DNA of 64,000 nucleotides from an uncultured Phascolarctobacterium sp. Lineage in GTDB: Bacteria; Bacillota; Negativicutes; Acidaminococcales; Acidaminococcaceae. Where the stretch lies: positions 1 through 64,000 of the forward strand of contig CAAEPE010000037.1 in the NCBI GenBank assembly GCA_900757795.1, written 5' to 3'. Below, one piece after another: positions 1-8,371 of this stretch (the stretch's first letter is position 1; every line of letters begins with the position of its first letter). The position numbers and the translations under genes were made by a program. Under the pieces are notes generated by a model. The model was not told the DNA's origin and did not search any database. It saw only the letters and a list, made by a program, of their open reading frames with translations.

Positions 1-83
1 AATACGTCGCGAACTGCTACTTGATCACCAACTTGTTTTTCAAAACGAACGATTTTACCGGGTACACGAGATTTAATTTCCAT
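1..83 (-). CDS. madF: Biotin carrier protein of malonate decarboxylase, N-terminal fragment (MadF-like)
   Basis: The 27 visible codons start with ATG at 83 behind a GGAG ribosome-binding site and read MEIKSRVPGKIV followed by a QVGDQV segment. This is the usual first beta-strand pattern of a biotinyl/lipoyl attachment domain. The gene runs off the left edge, so the lysine motif (MKM) that would carry biotin is not visible. In the sodium-dependent malonate decarboxylase this protein accepts CO2 from malonyl-S-ACP and hands it to the membrane subunit MadB. Its place directly after madK matches the Malonomonas rubra order K-F. Confidence 0.8.
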   Translation of the reverse strand, partial: MEIKSRVPGKIVRFEKQVGDQVAVRDV

Positions 84-99
84 GATTTATTTCTCCTTT

Positions 100-777
100 T
101 TATAATAAATATTGCATTATATCTTTTCGATATAATATGCTTACATTATCTAGACTTTTACCAAGCAACGTCTTGGTATCCATAAATACCTCAGCCAGCT
201 TAACCCCATAGCCATTAGGTAAATCCAATTCAAAATCTAAGGGTATATCGCTAAAATTTTCTTTAGCCGTGCGATAAAAATCTAAAAGTCGGTTGTAGGG
301 AGCAGGTTTAAGCAAGATATCAACATCGGAAGCTTCATCCGTATAGGGCAGGCCTGTTGCCAGCTCTAAGGCAGCCGACCCTAGTACACCGATTTGCAAA
401 TCAAACTCATCAGCTAAAGCATATAATGCTATGATGGTTTCGATGCAGCGAGTTGCTCCTTTAACAGTAAACACTTTACGCTGCAGAACCTCATAAGGCG
501 TCATTATAATCTCTACATCTTCTGCTCCGGTAAAAGCTGCTATGCGGATACGATTACCCTTGATGCGCTGAGGATGAACAAAGCCTAAAGCTACTTCCTC
601 TGGCCGTTCATCACTGCGTCGTACAAATCCCGGGATATCATTATCTCCCAAAAACACATCTCGTACCATGGATAATTCTTCTCCCTGATATTTATCTGAA
701 AGTTCTTTCCATATTTTGTCTTTTCCGGTTTGCGATATAAAGACTAAATCATGCCTATTTAACTGCGTTTTGTCCAT
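100..777 (-). CDS. madK: Malonate decarboxylase holo-ACP synthase, phosphoribosyl-dephospho-CoA transferase (MadK/MdcG)
   Basis: This 225-residue protein belongs to the MdcG family, which transfers the 2'-(5''-phosphoribosyl)-3'-dephospho-CoA prosthetic group from its triphosphate precursor onto the serine of the acyl carrier subunit. The nucleotidyltransferase signature is visible around residues 133-155: GSAALELATG followed by SDVDILLKP with two metal-binding aspartates. The length is normal for the family. The start overlaps the 3' end of madH by 19 bp, which points to translational coupling. The partner enzyme that makes the precursor (MadG/MdcB) is not in the window and should lie beyond the left edge or elsewhere. 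Confidence 0.88.
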   Translation of the reverse strand: MDKTQLNRHDLVFISQTGKDKIWKELSDKYQGEELSMVRDVFLGDNDIPGFVRRSDERPEEVALGFVHPQRIKGNRIRIAAFTGAEDVEIIMTPYEVLQRKVFTVKGATRCIETIIALYALADEFDLQIGVLGSAALELATGLPYTDEASDVDILLKPAPYNRLLDFYRTAKENFSDIPLDFELDLPNGYGVKLAEVFMDTKTLLGKSLDNVSILYRKDIMQYLL

Positions 778-1862
778 GTTGGGTCTGCCTTTGCTTTCTG
801 TTGATAATCTAACTGAGCCTGAACCATATCATCAAAGAATTTTGTCTTTGATGGACCTTCTATAACGATACCTTTCTGCACACCAGCACTAATATAATCC
901 GGTCGTAATTCTAATACTGTATGCTCAGCATTAGTAATTACCTGAGGACTAATTTTTACGATACGTCCCTTAATTCTTAAAATAGATCTTGCTACTCTGC
1001 CTAAGGTTACTGTAGAAGTAAGCGTTGTTGCTTTAACAATCACTTCATATTCCGGATATGTACGTTCTCGGCGATAGGTAATAATTTTACCTTCTTTATT
1101 GCAGATGTGCCCGCTTGCAGAAACAGGAAAGCTGTCGCCCATAGGCAGTCCGCCTACAACCAATTCAAACATTTCCTGTCCGCTGCCGGTTGGCAGTTTT
1201 ACCAGCTCTACATCTTCACGCACGGGAACACCATCCATACACAGCCAACCAAATTCCTGACAGCCGTACAAATCATGTACCTGCGCGTTCAAAACAGCCT
1301 TGGCTACCGGCAGTAATTCCAAATCTAACGGTGTACCGGCAGTGAGCAAAATAATATTCTGCGGCAATTCATCAGCAACGCCCATATGCTTAGCATCCTC
1401 TAACGCTGCTCTGATGAAAGAGGATTCTCCCACTACAGCTTTAGGCTGGAATTCGTAAAGAGCTGCCAAAAAGGCATCTCTGCTGGAACGTACTAAGAAG
1501 CGCCATTCCAAGCCATATTGTTTAAAGGACTCACCGGAAAATACATTAACTAAAGGCGGATAAGTAACTAAAACCTTATCTCCAGGCTGAATACCGGCCC
1601 GCTTTAGTACAGTTATCGAGGCTTTTATTCTTTGCGGCAGTTCCGCAAAGGTTATGCCAACGATATTCTGAAAGGCAGACGAACCTGTGGTAAAAGTTAG
1701 ATAAGCCAAGTTAAGGGGAGTATGAACCTCTTCTATGGTATGAGCTGCAGTTGGTCCTGCAATTCCTTTATCAGCCAATGTCTTGCGAGGCATTTCAGCA
1801 AATGTTGGTGCGGAACCAAAGTCCTGTACCATATTGGCAATTTCTGCCAGCATTCCTTTCAT
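759..1862 (-). CDS. madH: Acetate:[acyl-carrier protein] ligase of malonate decarboxylase (MadH)
   Basis: This 367-residue protein resembles the adenylate-forming (AMP-binding) superfamily and matches in position and size MadH of Malonomonas rubra. MadH re-acetylates the thiol of the ACP prosthetic group from acetate and ATP, activating the decarboxylase. A threonine/serine-rich stretch near residue 55 (YLTFTTGSSAFQN) resembles the phosphate-binding P-loop of this superfamily, and YGCQEFGW near residue 200 resembles the adenine-binding motif. Its presence with madF and madB marks the biotin/sodium type of enzyme, not the soluble Mdc type. The start has an AAGGAAGGGG ribosome-binding site. The assignment rests on motif pattern plus gene order. 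Confidence 0.8.
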   Translation of the reverse strand: MKGMLAEIANMVQDFGSAPTFAEMPRKTLADKGIAGPTAAHTIEEVHTPLNLAYLTFTTGSSAFQNIVGITFAELPQRIKASITVLKRAGIQPGDKVLVTYPPLVNVFSGESFKQYGLEWRFLVRSSRDAFLAALYEFQPKAVVGESSFIRAALEDAKHMGVADELPQNIILLTAGTPLDLELLPVAKAVLNAQVHDLYGCQEFGWLCMDGVPVREDVELVKLPTGSGQEMFELVVGGLPMGDSFPVSASGHICNKEGKIITYRRERTYPEYEVIVKATTLTSTVTLGRVARSILRIKGRIVKISPQVITNAEHTVLELRPDYISAGVQKGIVIEGPSKTKFFDDMVQAQLDYQQKAKADPTWTKRS

Positions 1863-1886
1863 ACGACCCCTTCCTTTCTAAACTAA

Positions 1887-2777
1887 TTAAGCGTTAATAT
1901 ATTTGTCAGCAACAGCAGCGAACTCTTCGTTCATCTTTGCCATAGCTTTCAGACGGGTTACACGACCGCCGCGGGCATCACCGTCCAAGCCGCGTCCCCA
2001 AGGACCAAGCTTTTCAATTTCGCCGTTGGCTTTCAGCTCTTGTACTTCTTTTACGTGCTTAGCGATTACGCTGCGCATATCTTCTACTTTATTAACAATT
2101 TCTTTTACACCGCCAAGGTTATAGAAGAAATTTACACCAGGAGCGAATACCGGATTAACCTTGGAGAGTTCCTCCAGACGTTCAATATCCATTTTGGTAA
2201 TACGAGAAATAGAAGTAATAGGCATTACGTGAATCATGGTGCCAAAATCGGTGGACAGAGCCAAAATTTCATCTGCCTGCAAGCCATGGCACAGGAATGC
2301 GCCGGAGATTGCGCGGCCAATAACCATTGCAACAATAGGATGGCCTGCTTTACGAGCTTCAGCCAAAGCCAGCTGATAAGAGCCGGTTGCTTTGTTCATA
2401 CCGGCAATTTCTTCCATTTTGCCGGGGCCGTTGCCCGGGGTGTCAACAATCAGAACAATCGGGCGTTTTTCAGCCAAGGGTTTATCTTGGTCAGCTTCCA
2501 TGGTGCGGTAAACGGTAGTAGCCATTTTATAAGCTTCTTCCAAACCGATAACACCGCCAAATACTACAGGGAAGCGATCATTGAAAGCATAAGCATCGTT
2601 AGCAATGACAGTAACAATTTGGTCTTCCAGCTTAGCAGTACCAACTACAGCGCCGGGACCATATTCTGCATCAACCTCAACGTTGCCAATTTTGTTTTCT
2701 TCGAAGGAGCCAGCGTCAACAATCATTTCAATTGCGTCGCGACCGCGGCCAATCATAGTGTTTTCCATTTCATCCAT
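1887..2777 (-). CDS. madD: Malonate decarboxylase gamma subunit (MadD/MdcE), carboxyltransferase component
   Basis: This 296-residue protein of the crotonase-like carboxyltransferase fold is the second half of the heteromeric carboxyltransferase that removes CO2 from malonyl-S-ACP and, in the biotin-type enzyme, passes it to MadF. Visible signatures are a DTPGNGPGKMEE segment near residue 113 and the oxyanion-hole-type GRAISGAFLCHG near residue 155. The start (ATG 2777) sits 7-8 nt from a perfect AGGAGG. It follows madC after 18 nt in the same operon. Length and order C-D agree with Malonomonas rubra. Confidence 0.9.
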   Translation of the reverse strand: MDEMENTMIGRGRDAIEMIVDAGSFEENKIGNVEVDAEYGPGAVVGTAKLEDQIVTVIANDAYAFNDRFPVVFGGVIGLEEAYKMATTVYRTMEADQDKPLAEKRPIVLIVDTPGNGPGKMEEIAGMNKATGSYQLALAEARKAGHPIVAMVIGRAISGAFLCHGLQADEILALSTDFGTMIHVMPITSISRITKMDIERLEELSKVNPVFAPGVNFFYNLGGVKEIVNKVEDMRSVIAKHVKEVQELKANGEIEKLGPWGRGLDGDARGGRVTRLKAMAKMNEEFAAVADKYINA

Positions 2778-2795
2778 GTTCTTTACCTCCTTCTT

Positions 2796-3755
2796 TTATG
2801 CACGAACTCTGCGTTTAACAACCTTCAGGAATTCTTCAGTAGTCATTTCCGGAAGTGCTGCAGGGTCTTCATTACCATAATATTTCCACAAATCCATAGA
2901 ATCTTTAGGCTGCATATCGCCAACCAGTTTTACTAAGCCTTGTTGTTCTTGTACCAGCTTCAAGGAACCGATGCGGCGCATTTCTTCAATTTTATCCATC
3001 GGAATATCGGCAACCTCTGCCAAGGTTTTATGGAAATCGCCAATAACATCTTCTACAAGATAGTTGCAGTCTTGGATAATGTATTTATGTTTAGCGCCGG
3101 TAGTACGATATACCAATGCTTTATTGGAAGCATCAAATTCGTCCTTGCCCATTTCTTGTTCAATAACTTCAGGACCGGTCAGACCGATACGGCCTTGTTC
3201 GTTCATTACGATAACGTCGGTAGCAGCAGCTACGAAGCCCATACCGCCGAAGCAGCCAACCTTAGAACCAACTACGGCAACAATCGGCAGAATGCGACGG
3301 CAGTCTTGAATAGCATCCATAACTTCGGCATGTGCCAACAGGCCTGCGTTTGCTTCGTGCAGACGTACACCGCCGGTTTCAAAAGAAATTGCTACGATAG
3401 GACGGCGTGCATCATATTCATCCGGATGAGCAGCTTTAATATCTTTAGCTGCTTTCAAAGCCAAGCGCAGGGTATTAACCATTTTAGCGCCGTTAACTTC
3501 GCCGATAGCGCCGCCGATGAATTTACCTTCCATGGAAACAACAAACAGTGGGTGTTTGCCAACCAGGCCTACGCCGGTTACGGTGCCGTCGTCAAATTCT
3601 ACTGCAGTACCAAGTACAGGCAGATGCGGGCTTTCAAAACGATCCAGAGGATTCAATAATTCAGTAAAGGTGCCTTTATCGCACATGCCAACTGCACGCT
3701 CGCGGGCATTAGCATCAAAGAAGCTGCTTTTTTCGAGCTCGTTCCAACTTTTCAT
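2796..3755 (-). CDS. madC: Malonate decarboxylase beta subunit (MadC/MdcD), carboxyltransferase component
   Basis: This 319-residue protein is the first half of the malonyl-S-ACP carboxyltransferase and pairs with MadD. Family features seen are FETGGVRLHEANAGLLAHAE near residue 126, the glycine-rich GSKVGCFGGMGF near residue 162 that forms an oxyanion hole, and GRIGLTGPEVIEQE near residue 188. The start codon lies 1 nt after the madE stop, with the ribosome-binding site AGGAGG inside the end of madE, so translation of the two is very likely coupled. Together with MadD it corresponds to the beta and gamma halves of acyl-CoA carboxyltransferases. Confidence 0.92.
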   Translation of the reverse strand: MKSWNELEKSSFFDANARERAVGMCDKGTFTELLNPLDRFESPHLPVLGTAVEFDDGTVTGVGLVGKHPLFVVSMEGKFIGGAIGEVNGAKMVNTLRLALKAAKDIKAAHPDEYDARRPIVAISFETGGVRLHEANAGLLAHAEVMDAIQDCRRILPIVAVVGSKVGCFGGMGFVAAATDVIVMNEQGRIGLTGPEVIEQEMGKDEFDASNKALVYRTTGAKHKYIIQDCNYLVEDVIGDFHKTLAEVADIPMDKIEEMRRIGSLKLVQEQQGLVKLVGDMQPKDSMDLWKYYGNEDPAALPEMTTEEFLKVVKRRVRA

Positions 3756-3756
3756 C

Positions 3757-4083
3757 TTATTCTTCCTCCTTTGCCGTTGCTTCTGCTAAAGCTTGACGCA
3801 ATCTCATATATACTACGATAGGAGTAGCATTATCATCATTAATTTCAATAACGATGTTACCAACGCCGGTATCGTTAACGAACTTGTTCAGCATACTTTT
3901 CCAAACAGCGTCAAAGCCAACTACAGGAGTACAAACTTTAGCTTCAACCTTGCCGCCCAGATCTTTTTTAATGAACATAACTTCCATATCACCGCTGCCG
4001 GTTACGCCCATGTGAAACCATTCAGGGTTAATGGTTTGGGTATTTTCAGATTCAAATTCAAATTCAAGATTAAGTAATGCCAT
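3757..4083 (-). CDS. madE: Malonate decarboxylase acyl carrier protein, delta subunit (MadE/MdcC)
   Basis: This small protein (108 residues) is the dedicated acyl carrier of malonate decarboxylase. It carries a phosphoribosyl-dephospho-CoA group on a serine, which is acetylated and then exchanged for malonyl. The attachment site is recognisable as GVTGSGDMEV with Ser30 as the modified residue, the family's conserved SGD context. The 108-residue length is typical. It lies between madA and madC, 15 nt after madA, with an AGGAGG ribosome-binding site. Its maturation needs MadK, encoded four genes downstream. Confidence 0.92.
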   Translation of the reverse strand: MALLNLEFEFESENTQTINPEWFHMGVTGSGDMEVMFIKKDLGGKVEAKVCTPVVGFDAVWKSMLNKFVNDTGVGNIVIEINDDNATPIVVYMRLRQALAEATAKEEE

Positions 4084-4098
4084 TGTCTTATCCTCCTA

Positions 4099-5772
4099 TT
4101 ACCAGTTTCTGAATTTTGCAGGCGGATTATAGAGACCACCAGACCATTCAACCAAATCATGAACATTCTTAGCAGCCAGCATAGAGCGGTTTGCTCTGCT
4201 CATATCAATGCCAAGGTCTTGCGGAGTCTTAATTACGCCTAATTCACGCAGACGTTTGGTTTCCTTCGGATCGGCTTTCATACCAACTTCAGTAAAGCCT
4301 GCGATACCGCGGATAGCAGCAGTACGTTCAGCCATGTTGCGGCATTTCGGCAGATAAGCGATACCTTCTTCAGTAATGATATGGGTCAGGTCGTCGCCAT
4401 AAATCATTACAGGCTCAATAGACAGATTAGCGTTCTTAGCCAGTTTGAAGGCATCTAATTCTTCTACGAAGCCAGGAGCCAATTTTTCACGGAAGGTTTC
4501 TGCCAGTTGTACAACCAAGCGTTTGCCGCGGTGTACAGGTCCCCACAGCTCTTTATTGAGAGCATATTCTTCGCCGCATTTCAGCCAAGCGCCGGAGGAA
4601 TGACGACGGCCTTTAGGATCGCAGCCCATGTTCGGAGCGCCGCCGAAACCAGCTACGCGGTTAGCGGTTGCGGTAGAGGAGTTGCCATAGGGGTCAATTT
4701 GCAGAGTGCCGCCAATAAACATATCAATTGCATAATGGCCAGCTGTTTGAGAGAAAGCGCGGTTAGAACGCATGGAACCGTCAGGACCAACAAAGAAGAT
4801 ATCACTGCGGGCAGCTACATAATCTTCCATGCCCAACTCGCCGCCGAAGCAGTGTACGGATTCTACCCAACCGGTTTCAATAGCAGGAATCAAAGTCGGA
4901 TGCGGATTCAGGATAAAGTTCTTGCAAATTTTACCTTTCAAGCCTAATTCTTCACCATAAGTCGGGAGCAAGAGTTCGATAGCAGCAGTATCAAAACCAA
5001 TACCATGGTTCATGGATTCTACTTGATATTCGCCATAAATACCTTTGATAGCCATCATGCCTTTCAATACCTGTGCATCGGTAATCAAAGCAGGGTCACG
5101 AGTAAACAAGGGCTCAATATAGAACGGTTTCGGAGATTGGATTACATAGTCAACCCAGTCAGCAGGAATATCTACGCGAGGCAGTTTATCAACAATTTTG
5201 TTAACCTGTGCAATTACAATACCTTGACGGAATTTAGTTGCTTCAACAATTGCCGGAGTATCCTCAGTGCTGAAGCCGGTGAACAAATTGCCTTCTCTAT
5301 CAGCCATAGTAGCAGCTACTAAAGCAACACGCGGAGTCAAATCCAGGAAATAACGACCATATAATTCCAAATAAGTATGAATAGCGCCTAACTCCAGTTT
5401 GCCTTCCTGCAGGAATTGAGCGATACGACCAGCCTGCGGTCCGGAGAAAGACATATCCAGTTTTTTAGCAATACCTTTTTCAAATACATCCAAGTGTTCC
5501 GGAAGAGTCAATACAGATTGAACCATGTGCAAATCATGGATCTTAGCAGGATCAACCTGACACAAGCATTTTGCTAAAAAGTCAGCCTGCTTTTGGTTGT
5601 TGCCTTCGATATTTACCTTGTCAAAAGGTTTAATAACTGCTTCTAACAGAGCAACAGTATCTTTGGCATCAACGATTTTTCCTTCCTTGACCAAGTGAGC
5701 GGCGTTTTGAGCACGCTCCATTGCGTCCTTTTTGAGAGTGTCCCACTCACGGGTAACTTTTTTGAACTCCAT
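4099..5772 (-). CDS. madA: Malonate decarboxylase alpha subunit, acetyl-S-ACP:malonate ACP transferase (MadA/MdcA)
   Basis: This 557-residue subunit swaps the acetyl group on the carrier protein for malonate, giving malonyl-S-ACP and acetate. Full-length similarity to the MdcA/MadA family is seen in segments such as DMSFSGPQAGRIAQFL near residue 110 and QIDPYGNSSTATANRVAGF near residue 370. An in-frame ATG ten codons upstream exists, but ATG 5772 has AAAGGAG at proper spacing and matches the family's N-terminus. The gene is preceded by a transcription terminator that separates it from hutP, so its expression should require antitermination. Confidence 0.92.
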   Translation of the reverse strand: MEFKKVTREWDTLKKDAMERAQNAAHLVKEGKIVDAKDTVALLEAVIKPFDKVNIEGNNQKQADFLAKCLCQVDPAKIHDLHMVQSVLTLPEHLDVFEKGIAKKLDMSFSGPQAGRIAQFLQEGKLELGAIHTYLELYGRYFLDLTPRVALVAATMADREGNLFTGFSTEDTPAIVEATKFRQGIVIAQVNKIVDKLPRVDIPADWVDYVIQSPKPFYIEPLFTRDPALITDAQVLKGMMAIKGIYGEYQVESMNHGIGFDTAAIELLLPTYGEELGLKGKICKNFILNPHPTLIPAIETGWVESVHCFGGELGMEDYVAARSDIFFVGPDGSMRSNRAFSQTAGHYAIDMFIGGTLQIDPYGNSSTATANRVAGFGGAPNMGCDPKGRRHSSGAWLKCGEEYALNKELWGPVHRGKRLVVQLAETFREKLAPGFVEELDAFKLAKNANLSIEPVMIYGDDLTHIITEEGIAYLPKCRNMAERTAAIRGIAGFTEVGMKADPKETKRLRELGVIKTPQDLGIDMSRANRSMLAAKNVHDLVEWSGGLYNPPAKFRNW

Positions 5773-5812
5773 TACGGTCTCTCCTTTCTGAATAAAAACC
5801 ATATATTTTAGT

Positions 5813-5865
5813 CAAACAAAAAGAGAGAGCATCAAGCAGACGTATGCCTCTGCTCTCGCTCTCTC
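5813..5865 (-). terminator. Intrinsic terminator between hutP and madA, candidate HutP-controlled antitermination site
   Basis: Read on the minus strand, an 8-bp stem GAGAGAGC/GCTCTCTC continues into a second 7-bp stem (GAGCAGA with TCTGCTT), closes with an 8-nt loop and ends in TTTTTGTTT. The left arm is almost wholly made of NAG triplets (GAGAGAGC, GAGAGCAGAG), the trinucleotide class that Bacillus HutP binds. Further out, TAGTCAAACA overlapping the hutP stop region pairs with TGTTTGACTA just after the U-tract. The hutP-terminator-structural gene order is the same as in the Bacillus subtilis hut operon. The terminator itself is clear; HutP control is inference. Confidence 0.85.
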
Positions 5866-5890
5866 ATATCACCACTTTTTAATTGTTTGA

Positions 5891-6328
5891 CTATATATGC
5901 ATTACTCCCAACCCTGCACGTTCATGATTTGTCATATAATGCAGTGCTGATTTACCAAACAAAGCAACTGCTATCCAATGCTCATCTCTTACTACAGCTA
6001 TTTTTAGAGCTAAGCTAGCGCTGGTATTCACGCTAACTAAAATCCCTTTTTTCGCTTCTTCCGTAGCATGGATAAGCGCATGGACTTCGTTACTCGTTTT
6101 ATTGATGATGCTTGAATTTAAACAAGCACCAATTACAGCTCGATTAATTTTCTCATTAAAATCATCATATGTTGTTTTACCGCCAACCTCTGTCACCACT
6201 GCTTTAAATCCGCTTTTAGCAACTAAATCCTTAACTACGCCTTCATCATAAAGGGTTTGTGTTAAAGATAATAACATTGCTGCGGATCCAGCACTTTTGA
6301 TGCTGTTTCCCATAAACCCCACAGCCAT
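5891..6328 (-). CDS. hutP: HutP-family RNA-binding antitermination protein
   Basis: This 145-residue protein has the length and C-terminal pattern of HutP, the histidine- and Mg-activated hexameric antiterminator of the Bacillus hut operon. Matching blocks are EVHALIHATEEA (His83, His87), IAVVRDEHWIAVALFG and NHERAGLGVMHI (His135). These three histidines line up with the metal-binding histidines of Bacillus HutP. No histidine-degradation gene is nearby. Instead it sits between birA and madA, 26 nt after birA, with a strong terminator directly downstream. Its own ribosome-binding region is GAG-rich (AGGAGTGAGAGAGT), possibly an autoregulatory target. The effector may be histidine or another small molecule. 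Confidence 0.85.
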   Translation of the reverse strand: MAVGFMGNSIKSAGSAAMLLSLTQTLYDEGVVKDLVAKSGFKAVVTEVGGKTTYDDFNEKINRAVIGACLNSSIINKTSNEVHALIHATEEAKKGILVSVNTSASLALKIAVVRDEHWIAVALFGKSALHYMTNHERAGLGVMHI

Positions 6329-6350
6329 ACTCTCTCACTCCTTCACTCAA

Positions 6351-7094
6351 TTAACGAATACTTATTTCGCCAAAGTCAAAGCTCTGCAGCTCTCCTTCTT
6401 TACTGCGAACAACAATCGCACCTGTTTCGTCGATAGAAATAACCTCGCCGGAAAAAATAACTTCATCATTGTCTTTAACCAAAACCTGTTTGCCTAAAGT
6501 ACAATTAAGCTTTTTCCACAGATCGATAACAATGTTCGCACCCTTTATCAGCCATTGCTGATAGAGAAAATCAAACTCTCGCAAAATATTATCAAGTACA
6601 TATCCACAAGTATAATTTTTGTTAAAGCTTGCATTGAGGGAAGCAGCTATTCCTTTTAAATCCTCGGGAAAATTCTCCGGATTTAAAGCTACGTTAATGC
6701 CTATACCAACAATAGCATAATCTATTGCGCCATTTTCATCAAGCTGCATTTCGGAGAGTATTCCACAAACTTTTTTGCCCCTCAATAATAGGTCATTAGG
6801 CCATTTTATTGTAATTTCGTCAGTTTGATAAATTTGGCGCAACGCTTGAGCAACAGCAACACCGGCTAATAAAGTAACTTGAGCAACATATTGCGGATCT
6901 ATGTGCGGCCGCAGAATAACAGTAAACCAAAGTCCACCTAAAGGAGAATTCCAAACACGATTTCTTCTTCCTCGTCCGCCATTCTGCCGTTCCGCAACTA
7001 TCACAGTACCTTCGGGAGCGCCGTCTTTTGCAAAGGCTACAGCGGTAACATTAGTTGATTGTAAAACATCAAATTGTTTGAGCTGTATTTTCAT
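6351..7094 (-). CDS. birA: Biotin--[biotin carboxyl carrier protein] ligase, monofunctional
   Basis: This 247-residue biotin protein ligase attaches biotin to a lysine of carrier proteins, here presumably MadF. The catalytic signature GGRGRRNRVWNSP lies around residues 40-52, followed by KWPNDLL near residue 98 and GIGINV near residue 131. There is no N-terminal winged helix before the catalytic domain, so it is a pure ligase and not a BirA repressor. Placement inside a biotin-enzyme operon between madB and hutP suggests a dedicated supply of holo-carrier. A possible internal promoter lies just upstream at 7126-7154. Confidence 0.9.
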   Translation of the reverse strand: MKIQLKQFDVLQSTNVTAVAFAKDGAPEGTVIVAERQNGGRGRRNRVWNSPLGGLWFTVILRPHIDPQYVAQVTLLAGVAVAQALRQIYQTDEITIKWPNDLLLRGKKVCGILSEMQLDENGAIDYAIVGIGINVALNPENFPEDLKGIAASLNASFNKNYTCGYVLDNILREFDFLYQQWLIKGANIVIDLWKKLNCTLGKQVLVKDNDEVIFSGEVISIDETGAIVVRSKEGELQSFDFGEISIR

Positions 7095-7125
7095 AATTAA
7101 GCCTCAAAAGTTTTTTGCTTTTTAT

Positions 7126-7154
7126 ATTCTAGCAATAAAATTAATTATTGTCTA
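7126..7154 (-). promoter_or_regulatory. Possible internal promoter before birA-hutP
   Basis: On the minus strand TAGACA is followed after 17 nt by TAGAAT, about 32 nt upstream of the birA start. If used, it would give a transcript of birA and hutP that ends at the terminator before madA and is independent of the leader riboswitch. The same bases form an inverted repeat (CTAG, CAATAA / TTATTG, CTAG), so the site may also be an RNA hairpin. Confidence 0.4.
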
Positions 7155-7157
7155 GAT

Positions 7158-8369
7158 TTATTTTACCATACCAATTGTAGCAATAAATACGCCGCAGGCG
7201 ATAGCAGATACGATAACGCCGCCAATGTTAGCGCCCATTGCTACAGGCATTACAACAGAAAACGGATCTTCGTCTTCAGCAGCATGCTGTGCAATTTTAG
7301 CAGTGGTAGGTACGCAGGAAACGCCGGCAATACCAACTACAGGGTTGAAATCGCCTTTCTTGAACCAGTAAACTACATAGCCGCCCAAAACGCCTACAGC
7401 ACCGGATACGGTCAAAGCTAAAACGCCCAACACAATCAGCGGAGCAACCTTAGGATTCAGCAAAGTAGAAGCTTCGCACAAGGTACCCAGCAAAAGGCCC
7501 AGCATCAAGGTACCCATATACAACAAAGTGCTTTCAATCAAATCCTGATAAGGAACGATCTCTGCTTCTTTAATAGCCATACCTAAGAAGAAGGACATAA
7601 TCAGCGGAGCAGCCATTGGCAGCAGCAAGCAAAGCAGTGCGCAGCATACTAAAATGAAAATGAATTTTTTAGCTTTAGGAACCTCAGGAGCATAGTACAT
7701 AATATCTTTGCCGCGCAAAGCTTTAGGTACCATCAATTTCAGCAGCCAAGGATAGCCTGCATAGGTCAAGGACAAATACAGATAAGCGATTACAGAAATA
7801 GGTACAAACAGATGCGGAGCCAGCATCAAAGAGGTAAACAGAACCATCGGACCGTCAGCGCCGCCGATAGAAGCAACCGCAGCAGCTTCGGGAGGAGTTA
7901 AACCAAGATGTACGCCAAGAACTAAAGTTACGAAGGTACCACACTCAGCAAAGATTGCAATGATGATGGAAGTCCAGGGATTAGCTAAAATAAAGCCAAT
8001 CTCGCACATTGCGCCAACACCCATAAATACTACACAAGCAACCAAGCTGTTACTAAAAGTTAAATTATAAATTGGCTGCAGGAAATTAATCTGCATTATA
8101 TCAACTAAGGCCGCAGGATCAGAAATCAACGGGTCCAAGAACAAGGTACCTGTTTTACCGCCATCCAAGAACAAAACGCCGCAGTTGATACAAATCATAC
8201 CAACGCCCATGGGAACCATAATCAAAGGCTCCAATACACGCTTAAAGCCCAAATAAGCTAAAACAAAACCAAAAACAATAAGTGCAATTCTAGCAATCGC
8301 AATGGTAGTATCCTGTACCATCAAAGATGCAATACCAGGGAATAATTGTGCAATAATTCCAGAATCCAT
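7158..8369 (-). CDS. madB: Sodium-pumping carboxybiotin decarboxylase, beta subunit (MadB/OadB family)
   Basis: This 403-residue integral membrane protein of about ten hydrophobic segments belongs to the family shared by OadB, MmdB, GcdB and MadB. It decarboxylates carboxybiotin and uses the energy to export Na+. The family signature GGADGPMVLFTSLMLAP is seen around residue 168, with a second conserved block GGYVVYWFKKGDFNPVVGIAGVSCVPTTAK in pieces near residues 329-356 (contains the GxxGVSxVPTTAK pattern). Its position before madA fits MadB. A role shared with another carboxylase, for example methylmalonyl-CoA decarboxylase, cannot be excluded from the sequence. Confidence 0.88.
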   Translation of the reverse strand: MDSGIIAQLFPGIASLMVQDTTIAIARIALIVFGFVLAYLGFKRVLEPLIMVPMGVGMICINCGVLFLDGGKTGTLFLDPLISDPAALVDIMQINFLQPIYNLTFSNSLVACVVFMGVGAMCEIGFILANPWTSIIIAIFAECGTFVTLVLGVHLGLTPPEAAAVASIGGADGPMVLFTSLMLAPHLFVPISVIAYLYLSLTYAGYPWLLKLMVPKALRGKDIMYYAPEVPKAKKFIFILVCCALLCLLLPMAAPLIMSFFLGMAIKEAEIVPYQDLIESTLLYMGTLMLGLLLGTLCEASTLLNPKVAPLIVLGVLALTVSGAVGVLGGYVVYWFKKGDFNPVVGIAGVSCVPTTAKIAQHAAEDEDPFSVVMPVAMGANIGGVIVSAIACGVFIATIGMVK

Positions 8370-8371
8370 AA

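Noticed and set aside
2040..2936. 298-codon open frame on the plus strand
   Set aside because: It is antisense to madD and madC, has no ribosome-binding site and encodes no recognisable protein; it arises from codon bias of the real genes.
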